Shown here: in pieces, positions 17,560-26,816 of the stretch | How positions within the stretch are numbered: position 1 is the first letter of the stretch | Layout: each line of letters opens with the position of its first letter | DNA from: Brevundimonas sp. NIBR10 | GTDB lineage: Bacteria > Pseudomonadota > Alphaproteobacteria > Caulobacterales > Caulobacteraceae | Direction of reading: 5' to 3' | Assembly (NCBI RefSeq): GCF_027912515.1 | Contig: NZ_CP115464.1 | Span: 1,240,001 to 1,304,000 of the forward strand | DNA length: 64,000 bases | The notes under the pieces: model-generated | Database searches by the model: none | Told to the model about the DNA's origin: nothing | Seen by the model: the letters and a program-made list of their open reading frames with translations, nothing else | Translations under genes and position numbers: made by a program

Positions 17560-17747
17560 CTCCTCCCCGTCGCGCAGCGATGGGGAGGTGGCGCGGCGCT
17601 TCTTCAGCGCCGTGACGGAGGGGGCGACACGCTATCGACGGTGAGGCACCGCTCGCCCTCACTTTCGAGACCCAGTCGCCCCCTCCGTCACGGCCCGAAG
17701 CCGGGCCGCGCCACCTCCCCATTCGCCAAGCGGCGAACGGGGAGGAG
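17560..17747. repeat. Paired inverted copies of the CTCCCC ... GTGACGGAGGGGG intergenic repeat
   Basis: The left copy (17560-17627) reads CTCCTCCCCGTCGC..GGGGAGGTGGCGCGG and ends GTGACGGAGGGGGCGAC. The right copy (17675-17747) is the same unit on the other strand. Internal hairpin tips differ between copies but remain paired (GGCGCTTCTTCAGCGCC against GGCCCGGCTTCGGGCC). Such units are common in alphaproteobacterial intergenic DNA (general knowledge). It fills most of the 306-nt gap downstream of infB. No gene fits inside. Confidence 0.8.
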
Positions 17748-17760
17748 AAACAACGTCTCG

Positions 17761-17800
17761 CGCTCAAGCAGCGAGGCTCCGCGAGCCGAGCGTTAGCGCG
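17761..17800. repeat. Third copy of the CTCAAGCAGC hairpin repeat
   Basis: CGCTCAAGCAGCGA, then GGCTC-CGC-GAGCC, then GAGCGTTAGCGC. It is the same frame as the tandem pair near 2.6 kb, with a different but perfectly paired stem. It lies 20 nt beyond the infB stop, so like the other copies it is just 3' of a gene. Confidence 0.7.
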
Positions 17801-17819
17801 GCGGCGAAGCCGCCCCAGA

Positions 17820-20800
17820 CTACAGCGTCCGCTGGATCTCTTCGACGGTGAAGCACTCGACGTAGTCGCCGACCTTGATGTCGTGGAAGCCCTGGAAATG
17901 CATGCCGCACTCCTGGCCCGACGGCACCTCGTTGACCTCGTCCTTGAAGCGCTTGAGCGTCGCCAGCGTACCCAGTTCCAGCACGACGATGTCGTCGCGG
18001 ATGATCCGGACCTTGGCACCCTTGCGGACCACGCCTTCCGACACCCGGCAACCGGCGATCTTGCCGGTCTTGGAGATGTCGAACACCTGGAGAACCGCCG
18101 CGTTGCCGAGGAAGGTTTCGCGTTGCAGCGGGGCCAGCATGCCCGAAAGCACGCCCTTCATGTCGTCGAGCAGGTCGTAGATGATCGAATAGTAGCGGAT
18201 CTCCACGCCTTCACGCTCGGCCATGTCGCGCGCCTGTTTCGAGGCACGGACGTTGAAGCCCAGGATCGGGGCACCGGCCGACTTGGCCAGCTGGACGTCC
18301 GACTCGGTGATACCGCCGGCGCCGGAATAGACCACGCGGGCGCGGACCTCGTCGTTGCCCATCTTCTCCAGCGAGCCCTGAATGGCCTCGCCCGAGCCCT
18401 GGACGTCCGACTTGATGAGGACGGGCAGTTCCGAGATCTTCTTGGAGCCCAGCTTGGCCATCATGTCGACCAGGCTGACCTGGTTGATGCCGCCGGTGGC
18501 CTTCTCGCGCTTGGTGCGGGCGCGGTATTCGGTCAGCTCGCGTGCGCGGGCCTCGGATTCCACGACGGCCAGCGGTTCGCCGGGCGACGGTGCCTCGTCC
18601 AGACCCAGGATCTCGACCGGGACCGAAGGCCCGGCTTCCTTGAGCTGTTCGTTGCGCTCGTTGAGCAGGGCGCGAACCTTGCCCCAGGCGGAGCCGGCCA
18701 CGACGATGTCGCCGCGCTTCAGCGTGCCGCGCTTGACCAGGACGGTGGCGACGGGGCCGCGACCCTTGTCCAGCTTGGCCTCGATGACCACGCCTTCGGC
18801 CGAGCGTTCCGGATCGGCCTTGAGGTCCATGACCTCGGCCTGCAGCAGGATGGCCTCGATCAGACCGTCCAGGTTGATCTTGGCCTTGGCCGAGACCTCG
18901 ACGATCTGGGTGTCGCCACCCAGGGCCTCGCCGATGATTTCGTATTGCAGAAGCTCGTTGATGACCTTCTGTGGATCGGCGTCCGGCTTGTCGACCTTGT
19001 TGATGGCCACGATGATCGGGGCACCGGCGGCCTTGGCGTGCTGGATGCTCTCGATCGTCTGGGGCATCACGCCGTCGTCGGCCGCCACCACCAGGATGAC
19101 GATGTCGGTGACATTGGCGCCGCGCGTCCGCATGGCGCTGAAGGCCGCGTGGCCGGGGGTGTCGAGGAAGGTGACGGTCTCACCGCCCGGCGTCCGCACC
19201 TGATAGGCGCCGATGTGCTGGGTGATGCCGCCGGCCTCGCCCGCCGCCACGTCGGTGGTGCGCAGAGCGTCGAGCAGGGAGGTCTTGCCGTGGTCGACGT
19301 GGCCCATGATGGCCACGACCGGCGCACGCGGCGTGGTCGCCTCGTCGTCGATGTCGTCGGACAGGAAGCCGGTCTCGACGTCGGATTCGGAGACGCGACG
19401 CACGGTCATGCCGAACTCGTCGGCCACCAGCTCGGCGGTATCGGTGTCGATGACGTCGTTGATCTTCATCATGAGGCCCTGCTTCATCAGGAACTTGACG
19501 ATGTCGACGCCGCGCACGGCCATCCGGTTGGACAGTTCCTGTACGGTGATGACGTCGGGAATGACGACTTCACGCGCGGTCTTGGGCGCGTCGGTCGAAC
19601 CGCCCTTGCGCTTTTCCTTCTCGCGTTCGCGAGCGCGGCGCACGGAGGCGAGCGAACGCATCCGCTCGGCCGTGTCGCCGTCACCGGCCACGGACTGGAT
19701 GGTCAGGCGGCCTTCGCGGCGCTTGGGCTCGCCGCGGGTGCGGCTGACGGCCTTGCCGGCGTCACTGAAGCGCTTGTCGCGATCGTCCTCGGGCTTGAGC
19801 GGGCGGGCGAAGCCGCCGCCGGCCGTACGGCTGGGGCGCGAGACCTCGGAGGCCACGGGAGGCGTGTTGGGGGTCGGACGACCGCCGGGGCCCGTGCGGG
19901 CACCGCCCGGACGCGCCGCGCCAGGGGCCGGACGCGGGTTCAGGGCCGAATAGCGGACAGGCTCGGCCGGCTTGACCGGGGCGCGCGACGTCGGGGCCGG
20001 ACGATCGGCATAGGCCTTGTCGCCGCCGCCCATCGCCTCTTCACGCGCCGAACGGGCACCGAAGGCGGGACGGTCGATCGGCGCACGGGCCGGATTCGGG
20101 GCCTTGGGCACGCGCTGGCCGAAGTTCACGACCGGGCGAGCCGGCGGGGCCGGACGGGGTGCGGAGGCCGGGGCCGCAGCAGCGGGGGTCGGAGCCGGCG
20201 CAGCGGCAATGGGAGCCGAAGCAACCGGCGCGGGGGCCGGAGCCGTAGCGACAGGCGCCACAGGCTTGGGCGGCAGCGGTGCGCGAGCGGCGGGCTTGCC
20301 GGGGGGCAGGGGCGCGGCGGCCGACAGCTTGGAGGCCTCGGCGCGAGCGGCCTCGGCGGCGGCGCGGGCAGCGGCGGCCTCGGCCTGGGCGGCGTTGGCG
20401 GCGGCGGCGGCGGCTGCGGCCTGCTCGCGAGCGGCGGCGTCGCGGCGCGCCTGTTCGGCGGCGGCGGCGGCGGCGCGTTCGGCCTGGGCCTGGGTGGCCA
20501 GTTCGATGGCGCGGCGACGGGCCTCCTGTTCCTCACCCGACAGCGAACCGCCGGCGGGTTGAGGGCGAGGGGCCATCGGACGCGGAGCCTGGGCCTGTGG
20601 GGCCGGGCCATCGGTGCGCGGGCGCGCGACGTCGAAGCCCTGGGCGCGACCACCGACGGGAGCACCGGGGCGGCGCTTGGTCTCGACCACCACCGTCTTG
20701 GTCCGGCCGTGGCTGAAGCTCTGGCGCACGGTGCCGGTCGAAACCGATCCCACGGCGCGCGGCTTCAGGCTCAGCGGCGCGCGCGGTCCCGTCGCCGAAG

Positions 20801-20861
20801 GGGTTCCGGTCGGGGCCGTCGGCTGCTGGCCGTCGTTGGTCTTGTCGTTCTCGTCGCTCAT
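17820..20861 (-). CDS. infB: Translation initiation factor IF-2
   Basis: 1013 residues. A long N-terminal region very rich in Ala, Pro and Arg (about residues 1-430) is followed by the IF2 N-domain ([20 protein letters not shown]), the GTPase domain (G1 GHVDHGKTS ~residue 517, G3 DTPGHAAF ~570, G4 NKVD ~618) and the C-terminal domains that bind fMet-tRNA. It positions initiator tRNA on the 30S subunit and promotes subunit joining. Preceded by ylxR and nusA on the same strand. Confidence 0.98.
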   Translation of the reverse strand: MSDENDKTNDGQQPTAPTGTPSATGPRAPLSLKPRAVGSVSTGTVRQSFSHGRTKTVVVETKRRPGAPVGGRAQGFDVARPRTDGPAPQAQAPRPMAPRPQPAGGSLSGEEQEARRRAIELATQAQAERAAAAAAEQARRDAAAREQAAAAAAAANAAQAEAAAARAAAEAARAEASKLSAAAPLPPGKPAARAPLPPKPVAPVATAPAPAPVASAPIAAAPAPTPAAAAPASAPRPAPPARPVVNFGQRVPKAPNPARAPIDRPAFGARSAREEAMGGGDKAYADRPAPTSRAPVKPAEPVRYSALNPRPAPGAARPGGARTGPGGRPTPNTPPVASEVSRPSRTAGGGFARPLKPEDDRDKRFSDAGKAVSRTRGEPKRREGRLTIQSVAGDGDTAERMRSLASVRRAREREKEKRKGGSTDAPKTAREVVIPDVITVQELSNRMAVRGVDIVKFLMKQGLMMKINDVIDTDTAELVADEFGMTVRRVSESDVETGFLSDDIDDEATTPRAPVVAIMGHVDHGKTSLLDALRTTDVAAGEAGGITQHIGAYQVRTPGGETVTFLDTPGHAAFSAMRTRGANVTDIVILVVAADDGVMPQTIESIQHAKAAGAPIIVAINKVDKPDADPQKVINELLQYEIIGEALGGDTQIVEVSAKAKINLDGLIEAILLQAEVMDLKADPERSAEGVVIEAKLDKGRGPVATVLVKRGTLKRGDIVVAGSAWGKVRALLNERNEQLKEAGPSVPVEILGLDEAPSPGEPLAVVESEARARELTEYRARTKREKATGGINQVSLVDMMAKLGSKKISELPVLIKSDVQGSGEAIQGSLEKMGNDEVRARVVYSGAGGITESDVQLAKSAGAPILGFNVRASKQARDMAEREGVEIRYYSIIYDLLDDMKGVLSGMLAPLQRETFLGNAAVLQVFDISKTGKIAGCRVSEGVVRKGAKVRIIRDDIVVLELGTLATLKRFKDEVNEVPSGQECGMHFQGFHDIKVGDYVECFTVEEIQRTL

Positions 20862-20951
20862 CCGGTCGCTTTTACTCGTGGCGGGGAAGTCCGCCCAATC
20901 TTGAAATCGTCACGCCAAACACAAAAAGCCGTGCGCTGCTCCGCGCCCTTT

Positions 20952-21698
20952 TCAGGACCCGGAACCTCGCCCGCCAAAAGCCCCGGGGGGCTCATGTCCA
21001 GGGTCTTCGTCTGACCCGCTCGCAGCGGCTCCGCCACTTTCCGGAGAAAGGGAGCCGTGACCGGTTTCGGCGCCGCGCTGCGGTCCGTCCTGGTCCCACT
21101 CCGATGGTCGGAGCGGTTTGAAACCCGCCAGCCGCTCGACCTCGACGGTCCAGCGATCGGCCCTGCCGCCATGCAGCAGGACGGCGTGTATCGCATTTTC
21201 CAGCCCAAGGGCCAAACTCAAATCGTCCGCGCTGAACATCCCGCAGACTTTCGCGGTCTGGTGGCGGGCCAGGGCCAGGAGTTTTCCGCGTCCGTCCGAA
21301 GATCCATCGGACGCCTCGATGACCCAGGCGGCCTTGCCGGCGCGGATCGCGGCGGCCGATTTCTCGAAGCCGGAGATAAGCACGCCTTCGCGTCGGGCAA
21401 GGCCCAGCTGGTCCAGACAGCGCCGGAACAGCAGGGTTTCGACCGTCGCGGCCAGGTCGGCCGAGGCGTTGAGCTTGGTCTTGGCCGAGCGCGAGAACAG
21501 GTTCTTCTTCGACGCTGTCTCGATCGAGACGCGGTCGGCGGCGACCCACATTCCGCGCCCGGGCAGTTTCCTGCCCAGGTCGGGAGCGACCGAACCGTCC
21601 GGAGCGGCGACGAAGCGGATCAGACGAGATTCCTCCATGACCTGGTGCGTGACCAGGTCGCGGCGCTCTCTATCCGATGTCGCGTCTCGCAGGCTCAT
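20952..21698 (-). CDS. ylxR: YlxR/RnpM domain fused to an L7Ae-like domain
   Basis: 248 residues. The N-terminal ~85 residues are the YlxR (DUF448) domain, with LIRFVAAPDGSVAPDLGRKL and PGRGMWVAAD. Residues ~90-190 look like an L7Ae/L30e RNA-binding fold (RREGVLISGFEKSAAAIRAG, LARHQTAKVCGMFSADDLSL). The tail is Gly/Ser/Glu-rich and disordered. In Gram-positives YlxR modulates RNase P (known there). The fused form between nusA and infB is usual in alphaproteobacteria. 18 nt separate it from nusA, so they are co-transcribed. Confidence 0.92.
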   Translation of the reverse strand: MSLRDATSDRERRDLVTHQVMEESRLIRFVAAPDGSVAPDLGRKLPGRGMWVAADRVSIETASKKNLFSRSAKTKLNASADLAATVETLLFRRCLDQLGLARREGVLISGFEKSAAAIRAGKAAWVIEASDGSSDGRGKLLALARHQTAKVCGMFSADDLSLALGLENAIHAVLLHGGRADRWTVEVERLAGFKPLRPSEWDQDGPQRGAETGHGSLSPESGGAAASGSDEDPGHEPPGAFGGRGSGS

Positions 21699-21716
21699 GG
21701 ACGGTCCGGGTCTCCA

Positions 21717-23450
21717 TCACGCGTTCTGGGGCTGGTCGGCGTCGTCGTCGGCGGCCTCGACGTCACCGTCGGCCTCCGTTTCGGGCGCTTCACCGAAGAC
21801 GGCTTCGGGGTCGTATTCACCCTCGGCGTACTCTTCCTCGTATTCCGGCTCGGGCTGCGGCAGTTCCGAGGCGTCGATCCAGCCGGCCGCGACACGGGCC
21901 TGGAGGATCAGCATCTCGGCGTCTTCCTGGGCCAAGTTGAAGCTTTCCAGCACGCCGGGGACCTTGACCCGCTCGCCGTTCTTCATCTCGTAGCCGCCAC
22001 GGATTTCGTCGGTGGCCAGGTCGGCCAGGTCCTCGACCGTCTTCACCCCGCCTTCGCCGAGCGCGACGGCGATGGCGCCGGTCACGCCGGGCACGGCCAG
22101 AACCTCGTCCAGCACGCCCAGCTCGACGCGCTTGGCGTCCAGAATGGCAGCCTGACGGTCGAGATAGTCGCGGGCGCGGGCCTGGAGTTCCTCGGCGGTG
22201 TCTTCGTCGAAGCCTTCGATCTCGGCGACTTCATAGTTGTCGACGAAGGCCAGATCCTCGACGGTCGCGAAGCCTTCGGTGACCAGCAGCTGGGCGATGA
22301 CTTCGTCGACGTCCAGGGCTTCCTGGAACAGCTGGGTACGCTCGGTGAACTCGCGCTGGCGACGCTCGGAGTCCTGGGATTCCGTGATGATGTCGATCTG
22401 CCAGCCGGTCAGCTGGGATGCCAGGCGGACGTTCTGGCCACGACGGCCGATGGCGAGCGACAGCTGCTCGTCGGGCACGACCACCTCGACCCGGTCGGCT
22501 TCTTCGTCGAGCACGACCTTGGAGACTTCGGCGGGAGCCAGCGCATTCACGATGAAGGTCGGCTCGTCCGGGTTCCACTGGATGATATCGATCTTCTCGC
22601 CCTGCAACTCGGCGACGACCGCCTGAACCCGCGAGCCACGCATGCCGACGCAGGCGCCCACGGGGTCGATGGAGGAATCGTTCGACAGCACGGCCATCTT
22701 GGCGCGCGAACCGGCGTCACGGGCGGCGGCGCGGATCTCGATCACGCCGTCATAGACCTCGGGCACTTCCTGGGCGAACAGCTTGGCCATGAAGCCGGGG
22801 TGCGCCCGCGACAGCATGATCTGCGGGCCCTTGGCCTCGGGCCGGACGTCGTAGATGTAGGTGCGGATCCGGTCGCCGATGTTGAAGATTTCGCGCGGGA
22901 TCGACTGGTCGCGGCGCATGATGCCCTCGCCCCGGCCCAGGTCGACGATGGTGTTGCCGTATTCGACGCGCTTGACGGTGCCGTTGACGATCTCGCCGAC
23001 GCGGTCCTTGAACTCTTCGTACTGGTTGGCGCGCTCGGCGTCGCGGACCTTTCCGGTGATGACCTGACGGGCCATCTGGGTCTGGACGCGGCCGAACTCG
23101 AACGGCGGCAGGTCCTCGACATATTCCTTGCCGACCACGGCTTCCGGATCGCGCTTGGACGCGTCGGTCAGACGGACCATGGCCGAGTCGTTGAACTCTT
23201 CCAGTTCGTCTTCCGGCATCCAGTCGTCCTCGACGATAGTGACGTGACGGGTCAGGGCGAGCTCGCCGGTCTTGGGGTCGATCTTGGCGCGGATGTCGTG
23301 GTGCGCGCCGTAACGCGACTTGGCGCCCTTCTGGATGGCTTCTTCCAGGGCCTCGACCACGATCTCGCGGTCGATGTTCTTCTCCTGGGCGACCGCATTG
23401 GCGATCTGCAGAAGTTCCAGGCGATTGGCGGAAATACCGGTGACGGCCAT
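21717..23450 (-). CDS. nusA: Transcription termination/antitermination factor NusA
   Basis: 577 residues. In order: the N-terminal RNA polymerase-binding domain, S1 ([33 protein letters not shown]), two KH domains ([20 protein letters not shown] and [20 protein letters not shown]), then helix-hairpin-helix-like C-terminal repeats and a very acidic end. NusA binds RNA polymerase, affecting pausing and termination. The ATG shares its A with the rimP stop (TGATG), so the two are translationally coupled. Confidence 0.97.
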   Translation of the reverse strand: MAVTGISANRLELLQIANAVAQEKNIDREIVVEALEEAIQKGAKSRYGAHHDIRAKIDPKTGELALTRHVTIVEDDWMPEDELEEFNDSAMVRLTDASKRDPEAVVGKEYVEDLPPFEFGRVQTQMARQVITGKVRDAERANQYEEFKDRVGEIVNGTVKRVEYGNTIVDLGRGEGIMRRDQSIPREIFNIGDRIRTYIYDVRPEAKGPQIMLSRAHPGFMAKLFAQEVPEVYDGVIEIRAAARDAGSRAKMAVLSNDSSIDPVGACVGMRGSRVQAVVAELQGEKIDIIQWNPDEPTFIVNALAPAEVSKVVLDEEADRVEVVVPDEQLSLAIGRRGQNVRLASQLTGWQIDIITESQDSERRQREFTERTQLFQEALDVDEVIAQLLVTEGFATVEDLAFVDNYEVAEIEGFDEDTAEELQARARDYLDRQAAILDAKRVELGVLDEVLAVPGVTGAIAVALGEGGVKTVEDLADLATDEIRGGYEMKNGERVKVPGVLESFNLAQEDAEMLILQARVAAGWIDASELPQPEPEYEEEYAEGEYDPEAVFGEAPETEADGDVEAADDDADQPQNA

Positions 23451-24076
23451 CAGGCTTTGTCCTCAGGAGTGGTGGTCGTGTCAGTGTCTTTGTCTTCGGG
23501 CGCCGCTTCCGGCAGTCCGTCGTCTTCAGGTTCGCCGCGCTGGGCGCGCAGCTCGGCCCCGCGCTTGATCAGGGCGTCGCTCATCACGAGCTTGGCGTCC
23601 ACGATCCAGTCGAAGGGGATCAGGGCGGTGTCGGCCTCGCCGTCCAGGTCGATGGCGACCATGTCGGTCCCCGCCTCGTCCTTGTCCAACCCGGCCAGGA
23701 CGCCCTTGAAGCGCTTGCGCCCCTCGATCATCCGATCGGCTTCCATTCGCGCCTCGAACCCCTCGAACAGGTCGAAGTCGATGAGGCGGGTCAGGGGGCG
23801 GTCTATGCCGGGCGACGACACTTCCAGCAGATATTCGCCGGGGATCGGATCGGCGGCGTCGAACACCTCCGACACGGCGCGGCTCAGGCGCGCGCATTCC
23901 TCGACCGAGATGTCGTGATCGCTGGGCCGCTCGGCCATGATCTGAAGTCGCTGACGCAGGGTCCCGCCCATCAGCCGCACCCGCACGACCGCGAGCCCGA
24001 GCGACTCCGCGATGGGGTCGATCAGTTCGATCAGCTGGCGGTCCTGGACGGTCTTGGCGCGCAAGGGCGGGGTCAA
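23450..24076 (-). CDS. rimP: Ribosome maturation factor RimP
   Basis: 208 residues from a TTG at 24076; another in-frame TTG at 24064 gives an N-terminus (xRAKTVQD) closer to what I recall of Caulobacter RimP. Conserved segments are [38 protein letters not shown] and [20 protein letters not shown]. The C-terminal tail is acidic and Thr-rich, longer than usual. RimP helps 30S assembly. First gene of the superoperon. An intrinsic terminator lies 6 nt in front of the start. Confidence 0.94.
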   Translation of the reverse strand: MTPPLRAKTVQDRQLIELIDPIAESLGLAVVRVRLMGGTLRQRLQIMAERPSDHDISVEECARLSRAVSEVFDAADPIPGEYLLEVSSPGIDRPLTRLIDFDLFEGFEARMEADRMIEGRKRFKGVLAGLDKDEAGTDMVAIDLDGEADTALIPFDWIVDAKLVMSDALIKRGAELRAQRGEPEDDGLPEAAPEDKDTDTTTTPEDKA

Positions 24077-24082
24077 CTCAAC

Positions 24083-24113
24083 AAAAAAGCGGCGGGCCCA
24101 TCGGCCGCCGCTT
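24083..24113 (-). terminator. Intrinsic terminator directly before rimP
   Basis: On the minus strand AAGCGGCGG-CCGATGGGC-CCGCCGCTT runs into six T in all. It ends 6 nt before the rimP TTG. It may simply close the upstream toxin-antitoxin transcript. But a plausible rimP promoter (TGACAA ... CTATAG at about 24160-24185 on this strand) would lie upstream of it, making it an attenuator in the rimP-nusA leader. Confidence 0.82.
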
Positions 24114-24184
24114 GGAAACGCGGCGCCGTCGGACGCCGGTGTCTAACGATGTGGGACGCCCTATAGACCCGCCGGACGGCGTTG

Positions 24185-24508
24185 TCAGCCCTGTTTGTCG
24201 TCGTCGAGGTAGAAGGCCTCGTAGTCGCGTCCGGCACCGAAGATATTGAGGATCTCGACCACGTCTTCGATCTCGCGATAGGCGATCGTTGCGCTGCGTT
24301 CGAAAGTGATCAGGCGCAAACCCGGCAGCAGATCATTTCTTGCTCGCCCAGTGCTCGGCGCGCTTCCGATGTCATTGCACCGGTCTTCTATTCGACGGGT
24401 GTATCGTTCAGCGGTGATTGGGCCGGCACCGTTTGACGCGATCCAGGCATAGATGTCTTTTAGGTCCGTCAATGAATCGCGGCTGAAGACGACCTCAAGC
24501 CGCCGCAA
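24185..24508 (-). CDS. parE: ParE/RelE-superfamily toxin
   Basis: 107 residues, typical for the family. The start LEVVFSRDSLTDLKDIYAWI, the central APSTGRARNDLLPGLRLITF and the end EILNIFGAGRDYEAFY fit ParE-type toxins, which poison DNA gyrase, rather than RelE mRNA nucleases, but the two cannot be firmly separated by eye. The start codon appears to be TTG, overlapping the antitoxin gene by 14 nt. GC content is below its neighbours, consistent with horizontal gain. Confidence 0.88.
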   Translation of the reverse strand: MRRLEVVFSRDSLTDLKDIYAWIASNGAGPITAERYTRRIEDRCNDIGSAPSTGRARNDLLPGLRLITFERSATIAYREIEDVVEILNIFGAGRDYEAFYLDDDKQG

Positions 24509-24788
24509 GTCGAGCCGCCTCCGTCATTTGATCGGCGTGGAACTCTTCCATACTGCGACGGAATTCTCCGGCCGTCAGCCGAGGCCTCGTGTCCTCTGCC
24601 GAGGCCTTCAGCCGCGCCCTGATCGCCGCCAGTCGCTCGGCGCGTTCCTCGCGGGCGTCGCGCCACATCCGTACGGCGTCGCGCAGTGCCTCGCTGGTGG
24701 AGGCGAACTCCCCGGCGGCGACGCTGGCCTCCAGGTCGCGCACCATGGCGGCGGTGAGGGTGACGCTGAGCTTTTCGGCGGCGGCCAT
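24495..24788 (-). CDS. parD: ParD-family antitoxin
   Basis: 97 residues. The N-terminal part, AEKLSVTLTAAMVRDLEASV, AAGEFASTSEALRDAVRMWR, is the ribbon-helix-helix DNA-binding domain of ParD/CopG-type antitoxins. The Glu/Arg-rich second half should wrap the toxin. GGAG lies 6 nt before the ATG. Encoded upstream of and overlapping parE, as usual. Expected to repress its own operon through the palindrome just upstream. Confidence 0.9.
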   Translation of the reverse strand: MAAAEKLSVTLTAAMVRDLEASVAAGEFASTSEALRDAVRMWRDAREERAERLAAIRARLKASAEDTRPRLTAGEFRRSMEEFHADQMTEAARLAAA

Positions 24789-24802
24789 GTCGGACTCCTG
24801 TA

Positions 24803-24819
24803 GTAGGATTTTATCCTAC
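24803..24819. promoter_or_regulatory. Palindromic operator of the parDE operon
   Basis: GTAGGAT-TTT-ATCCTAC is a perfect 7-bp inverted repeat 15 nt upstream of the parD start. Ribbon-helix-helix antitoxins bind such short palindromes (family knowledge), so this is the likely autoregulatory site. Confidence 0.75.
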
Positions 24820-24845
24820 CACAGTCACGGGCATGATGTTAGCGG

Positions 24846-25343
24846 CTAAGCCGGCACGCCCATATAGTCGCGCTTGCCGATCTCGACGCCCGCCGCGCGC
24901 AGCAGCGCATAGGCCGTCGTGACATGGAAATAGAAGTTCGGCAGGGCGAAGCCGGTCAGGTATCCCGCGCCTTTGAAATCGAACTGGCCGTTAGGGAATT
25001 TCAGCACGACGTCGCGATCCTCGGCACCGGCGAAGGCCTCGCGCGGCACGGATTCGATGAAGGCAATCGACAGGGCGATCGTCGCCTGAAGCTCGGCGAA
25101 AGTGGCCTCGTCGTCCTCGGTCTTCGGCCAGTCCTGGCCGGTCAGGCGGGCGACACAGCCGCGCGCGGAAAAGGCGGCGGTGCGGATCTGGGCCGGGAAG
25201 GGGTTCATGTCGGGGGCCAGGCGCGCCTCCATCAGCGCTGCCTCGTCAAAATCCTGGGCCAGCGCCTTGTCGAGCAGGGCGGACAGGGCCTTGAGGCCAC
25301 GCAAGAAGGCGGGGACGGAGGCGTCGTAGAGATCGAAGGCCAT
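24846..25343 (-). CDS. DUF1993 family protein
   Basis: 165 residues from the ATG at 25343, preferred over an in-frame TTG four codons upstream. The sequence (LYDASVPAFLRGLKALSALL, NPFPAQIRTAAFSARGCVAR, NFYFHVTTAYALLRAAGVEI, GKRDYMG) matches DUF1993, a DinB-like four-helix fold. The conserved His in FHVTTAY and Cys in ARGC could bind metal. Function unknown; cytoplasmic. Single gene. Confidence 0.88.
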   Translation of the reverse strand: MAFDLYDASVPAFLRGLKALSALLDKALAQDFDEAALMEARLAPDMNPFPAQIRTAAFSARGCVARLTGQDWPKTEDDEATFAELQATIALSIAFIESVPREAFAGAEDRDVVLKFPNGQFDFKGAGYLTGFALPNFYFHVTTAYALLRAAGVEIGKRDYMGVPA

Positions 25344-25464
25344 GAGCGTTTCCAAGGTCAGTTTCGTTTGAGAACTTAGTCTTTGACGTCATTCCGTCAG
25401 GAAATCCAGCGGAGATGTCGAACAGGCCTTGCGGCCGACGGCCCGAACATGGTTCGCCTCGGTC

Positions 25465-26022
25465 ATGACGACAAGCCGCTCCTTCAACGCCCCTCGCAGC
25501 GTCTGGCTGATGATGTCAGGGACGGTCGGGTTCGCCCTGCTGATCGCGGTCGCCGCCCAGATCGCGATCCCGCTCTACCCCGTCCCGATGACGATGCAGA
25601 CCTGGGCCGTGCTGCTGGCCGGAGCCGTGCTGGGACCGCGCTGGGGGGTGGCGAGCGTGGTCCTGTACCTGGCCCTGGCGATGGCGGGTTTGCCCGTACT
25701 GGCCAACGGGGCGGGCGGCATGATCGCGGCGACCGGAGGCAGCGCGGGCTATCTGATGGGCTTTCCTGCGGCGGCCTTCCTGATCGGCTGGGCCAGGGAG
25801 CAGGGCGGGCTGGAACGGCCTCTGCCCGGCTTCGCCATCCTGCTGCTGGCCCACGCCCTGATCCTGGCGTGCGGGACCGGCTGGCTGATCCTCAGCATCG
25901 GGCTGGACCCCGGTCGGGCGGTACAGGTAGGGGCGACGCCCTTCCTGATCGGGGCCCTGGTCAAGGCCGTCCTGGTGCTGGCCACCCTGTGGCTATTGCG
26001 GCGTCTGCGACCCCGACCCTAG
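25465..26022 (+). CDS. bioY: Biotin transporter BioY
   Basis: 185 residues from the ATG at 25465. It is the substrate-binding S component of biotin ECF transporters, an integral membrane protein with about six helices. Signatures are IAIPLYPVPMTMQTWAVLLA, AGAVLGPRWGVASVVLYLAL and ATGGSAGYLMGFPAAAFLIG. No bioM/bioN partner is next to it, so it may work alone or with a shared energising module. I see no BioR-type TTATNNATAA site upstream. Its stop shares CTAG with the convergent trmB stop. Confidence 0.93.
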   Translation: MTTSRSFNAPRSVWLMMSGTVGFALLIAVAAQIAIPLYPVPMTMQTWAVLLAGAVLGPRWGVASVVLYLALAMAGLPVLANGAGGMIAATGGSAGYLMGFPAAAFLIGWAREQGGLERPLPGFAILLLAHALILACGTGWLILSIGLDPGRAVQVGATPFLIGALVKAVLVLATLWLLRRLRPRP

Positions 26023-26741
26023 ATCCGCTCGAATTCCAGAAACAGCGGCGCGGTGTCGCCGAGCGCCTTCTCCTCGTATCGCGTGACGACGTGGTCGGCG
26101 GGCGCGGTACGCCAGTCGTCGGCCTCCTCGGCCAGCCAGGTCAGGTGCGGCGAAGCCTGCAAACGCTCCAGCGCCCAGGAGGCATAGTCCTTCCAGTCGG
26201 TCACGAACCGCAGCCGCCCGCCGGGCTTCAGCACCCGCGTCAGCTCGGCCACGAACTCGGGCTGGATGAGCCGCCGCTTGTTGTGGCGCACCTTGTGCCA
26301 GGGATCGGGGAACAGGATCAGGATCCGGTCCAGCGAGGCGTCGGGCAGGGCCTCGACCACCGCCCGGGCGTCGTCGCCGTGGATGCGGACGTTCTTCAGA
26401 TCGCCGTCATCGACATGGCGCAACAGGGACGCCACCCCGTTCAGAAACGGCTCGCACCCCAGGATCAGAACGTCGGGCCGACGCGCCGCCTGCGCCGCCA
26501 GGTGCTCACCGCCGCCGAAGCCGATCTCGAGCCAGACCTCGGTGGCCTCGGGCATCAGGGCACGTGGGTCGATCGGCCCTGCCGCCGGATCGGGCACGGC
26601 GATGGACGGCAGCAGGCTGTCGAACAGCGCCGCCTGCAAGGGCTTGATGACGCGTGACTTGATCCGGCCGAAGGACCGCAAGGGGCCTGAGGCACGGGGA
26701 TGGGCGGGATCGCCGGGATTGCGGGGTCGGGAGGCGGGCAT
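26019..26741 (-). CDS. trmB: tRNA (guanine-N7-)-methyltransferase TrmB
   Basis: 240 residues from the ATG at 26741. A SAM-binding GFGGGEHLAAQAARRPD motif, FPDPWHKVRHNKRRLIQPEF (the TrmB signature) and TDWKDYASW are present. The enzyme methylates G46 in the variable loop of tRNAs. The frame upstream to 26807 lacks conservation-like sequence. Transcribed from the minus strand beyond the terminator of the small exported protein gene. Confidence 0.95.
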   Translation of the reverse strand: MPASRPRNPGDPAHPRASGPLRSFGRIKSRVIKPLQAALFDSLLPSIAVPDPAAGPIDPRALMPEATEVWLEIGFGGGEHLAAQAARRPDVLILGCEPFLNGVASLLRHVDDGDLKNVRIHGDDARAVVEALPDASLDRILILFPDPWHKVRHNKRRLIQPEFVAELTRVLKPGGRLRFVTDWKDYASWALERLQASPHLTWLAEEADDWRTAPADHVVTRYEEKALGDTAPLFLEFERI

Positions 26742-26758
26742 GGGCGGCCCTATAACGC

Positions 26759-26796
26759 AAAATCGCCGGCCGCGCCCCTCGGCGACGACCGGCGAT
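26759..26796 (-). terminator. Intrinsic terminator after the small acidic exported protein gene
   Basis: On the minus strand ATCGCCGG and CCGGCGAT pair as an 8-bp outer stem around ~19 nt with additional pairing, followed by TTT. It lies 20 nt past the stop of the 26817-27170 gene. Confidence 0.75.
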
Positions 26797-26816
26797 CCTG
26801 AAAGCATTGGCCTCGC

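Noticed and set aside
17883..21014. A 1043-codon open frame antisense to infB, and similar long antisense frames elsewhere (for example 2811-4436, 11783-13330, 21057-23918, 57314-59170).
   Set aside because: They mirror genes with GC-rich third positions, have no family motifs or ribosome sites and read as low-complexity Gly/Arg/Asp/His sequence. They are shadows of the conserved genes on the other strand.
25356..25464. BioR operator upstream of bioY.
   Set aside because: No TTATNNATAA-like palindrome in the gap.
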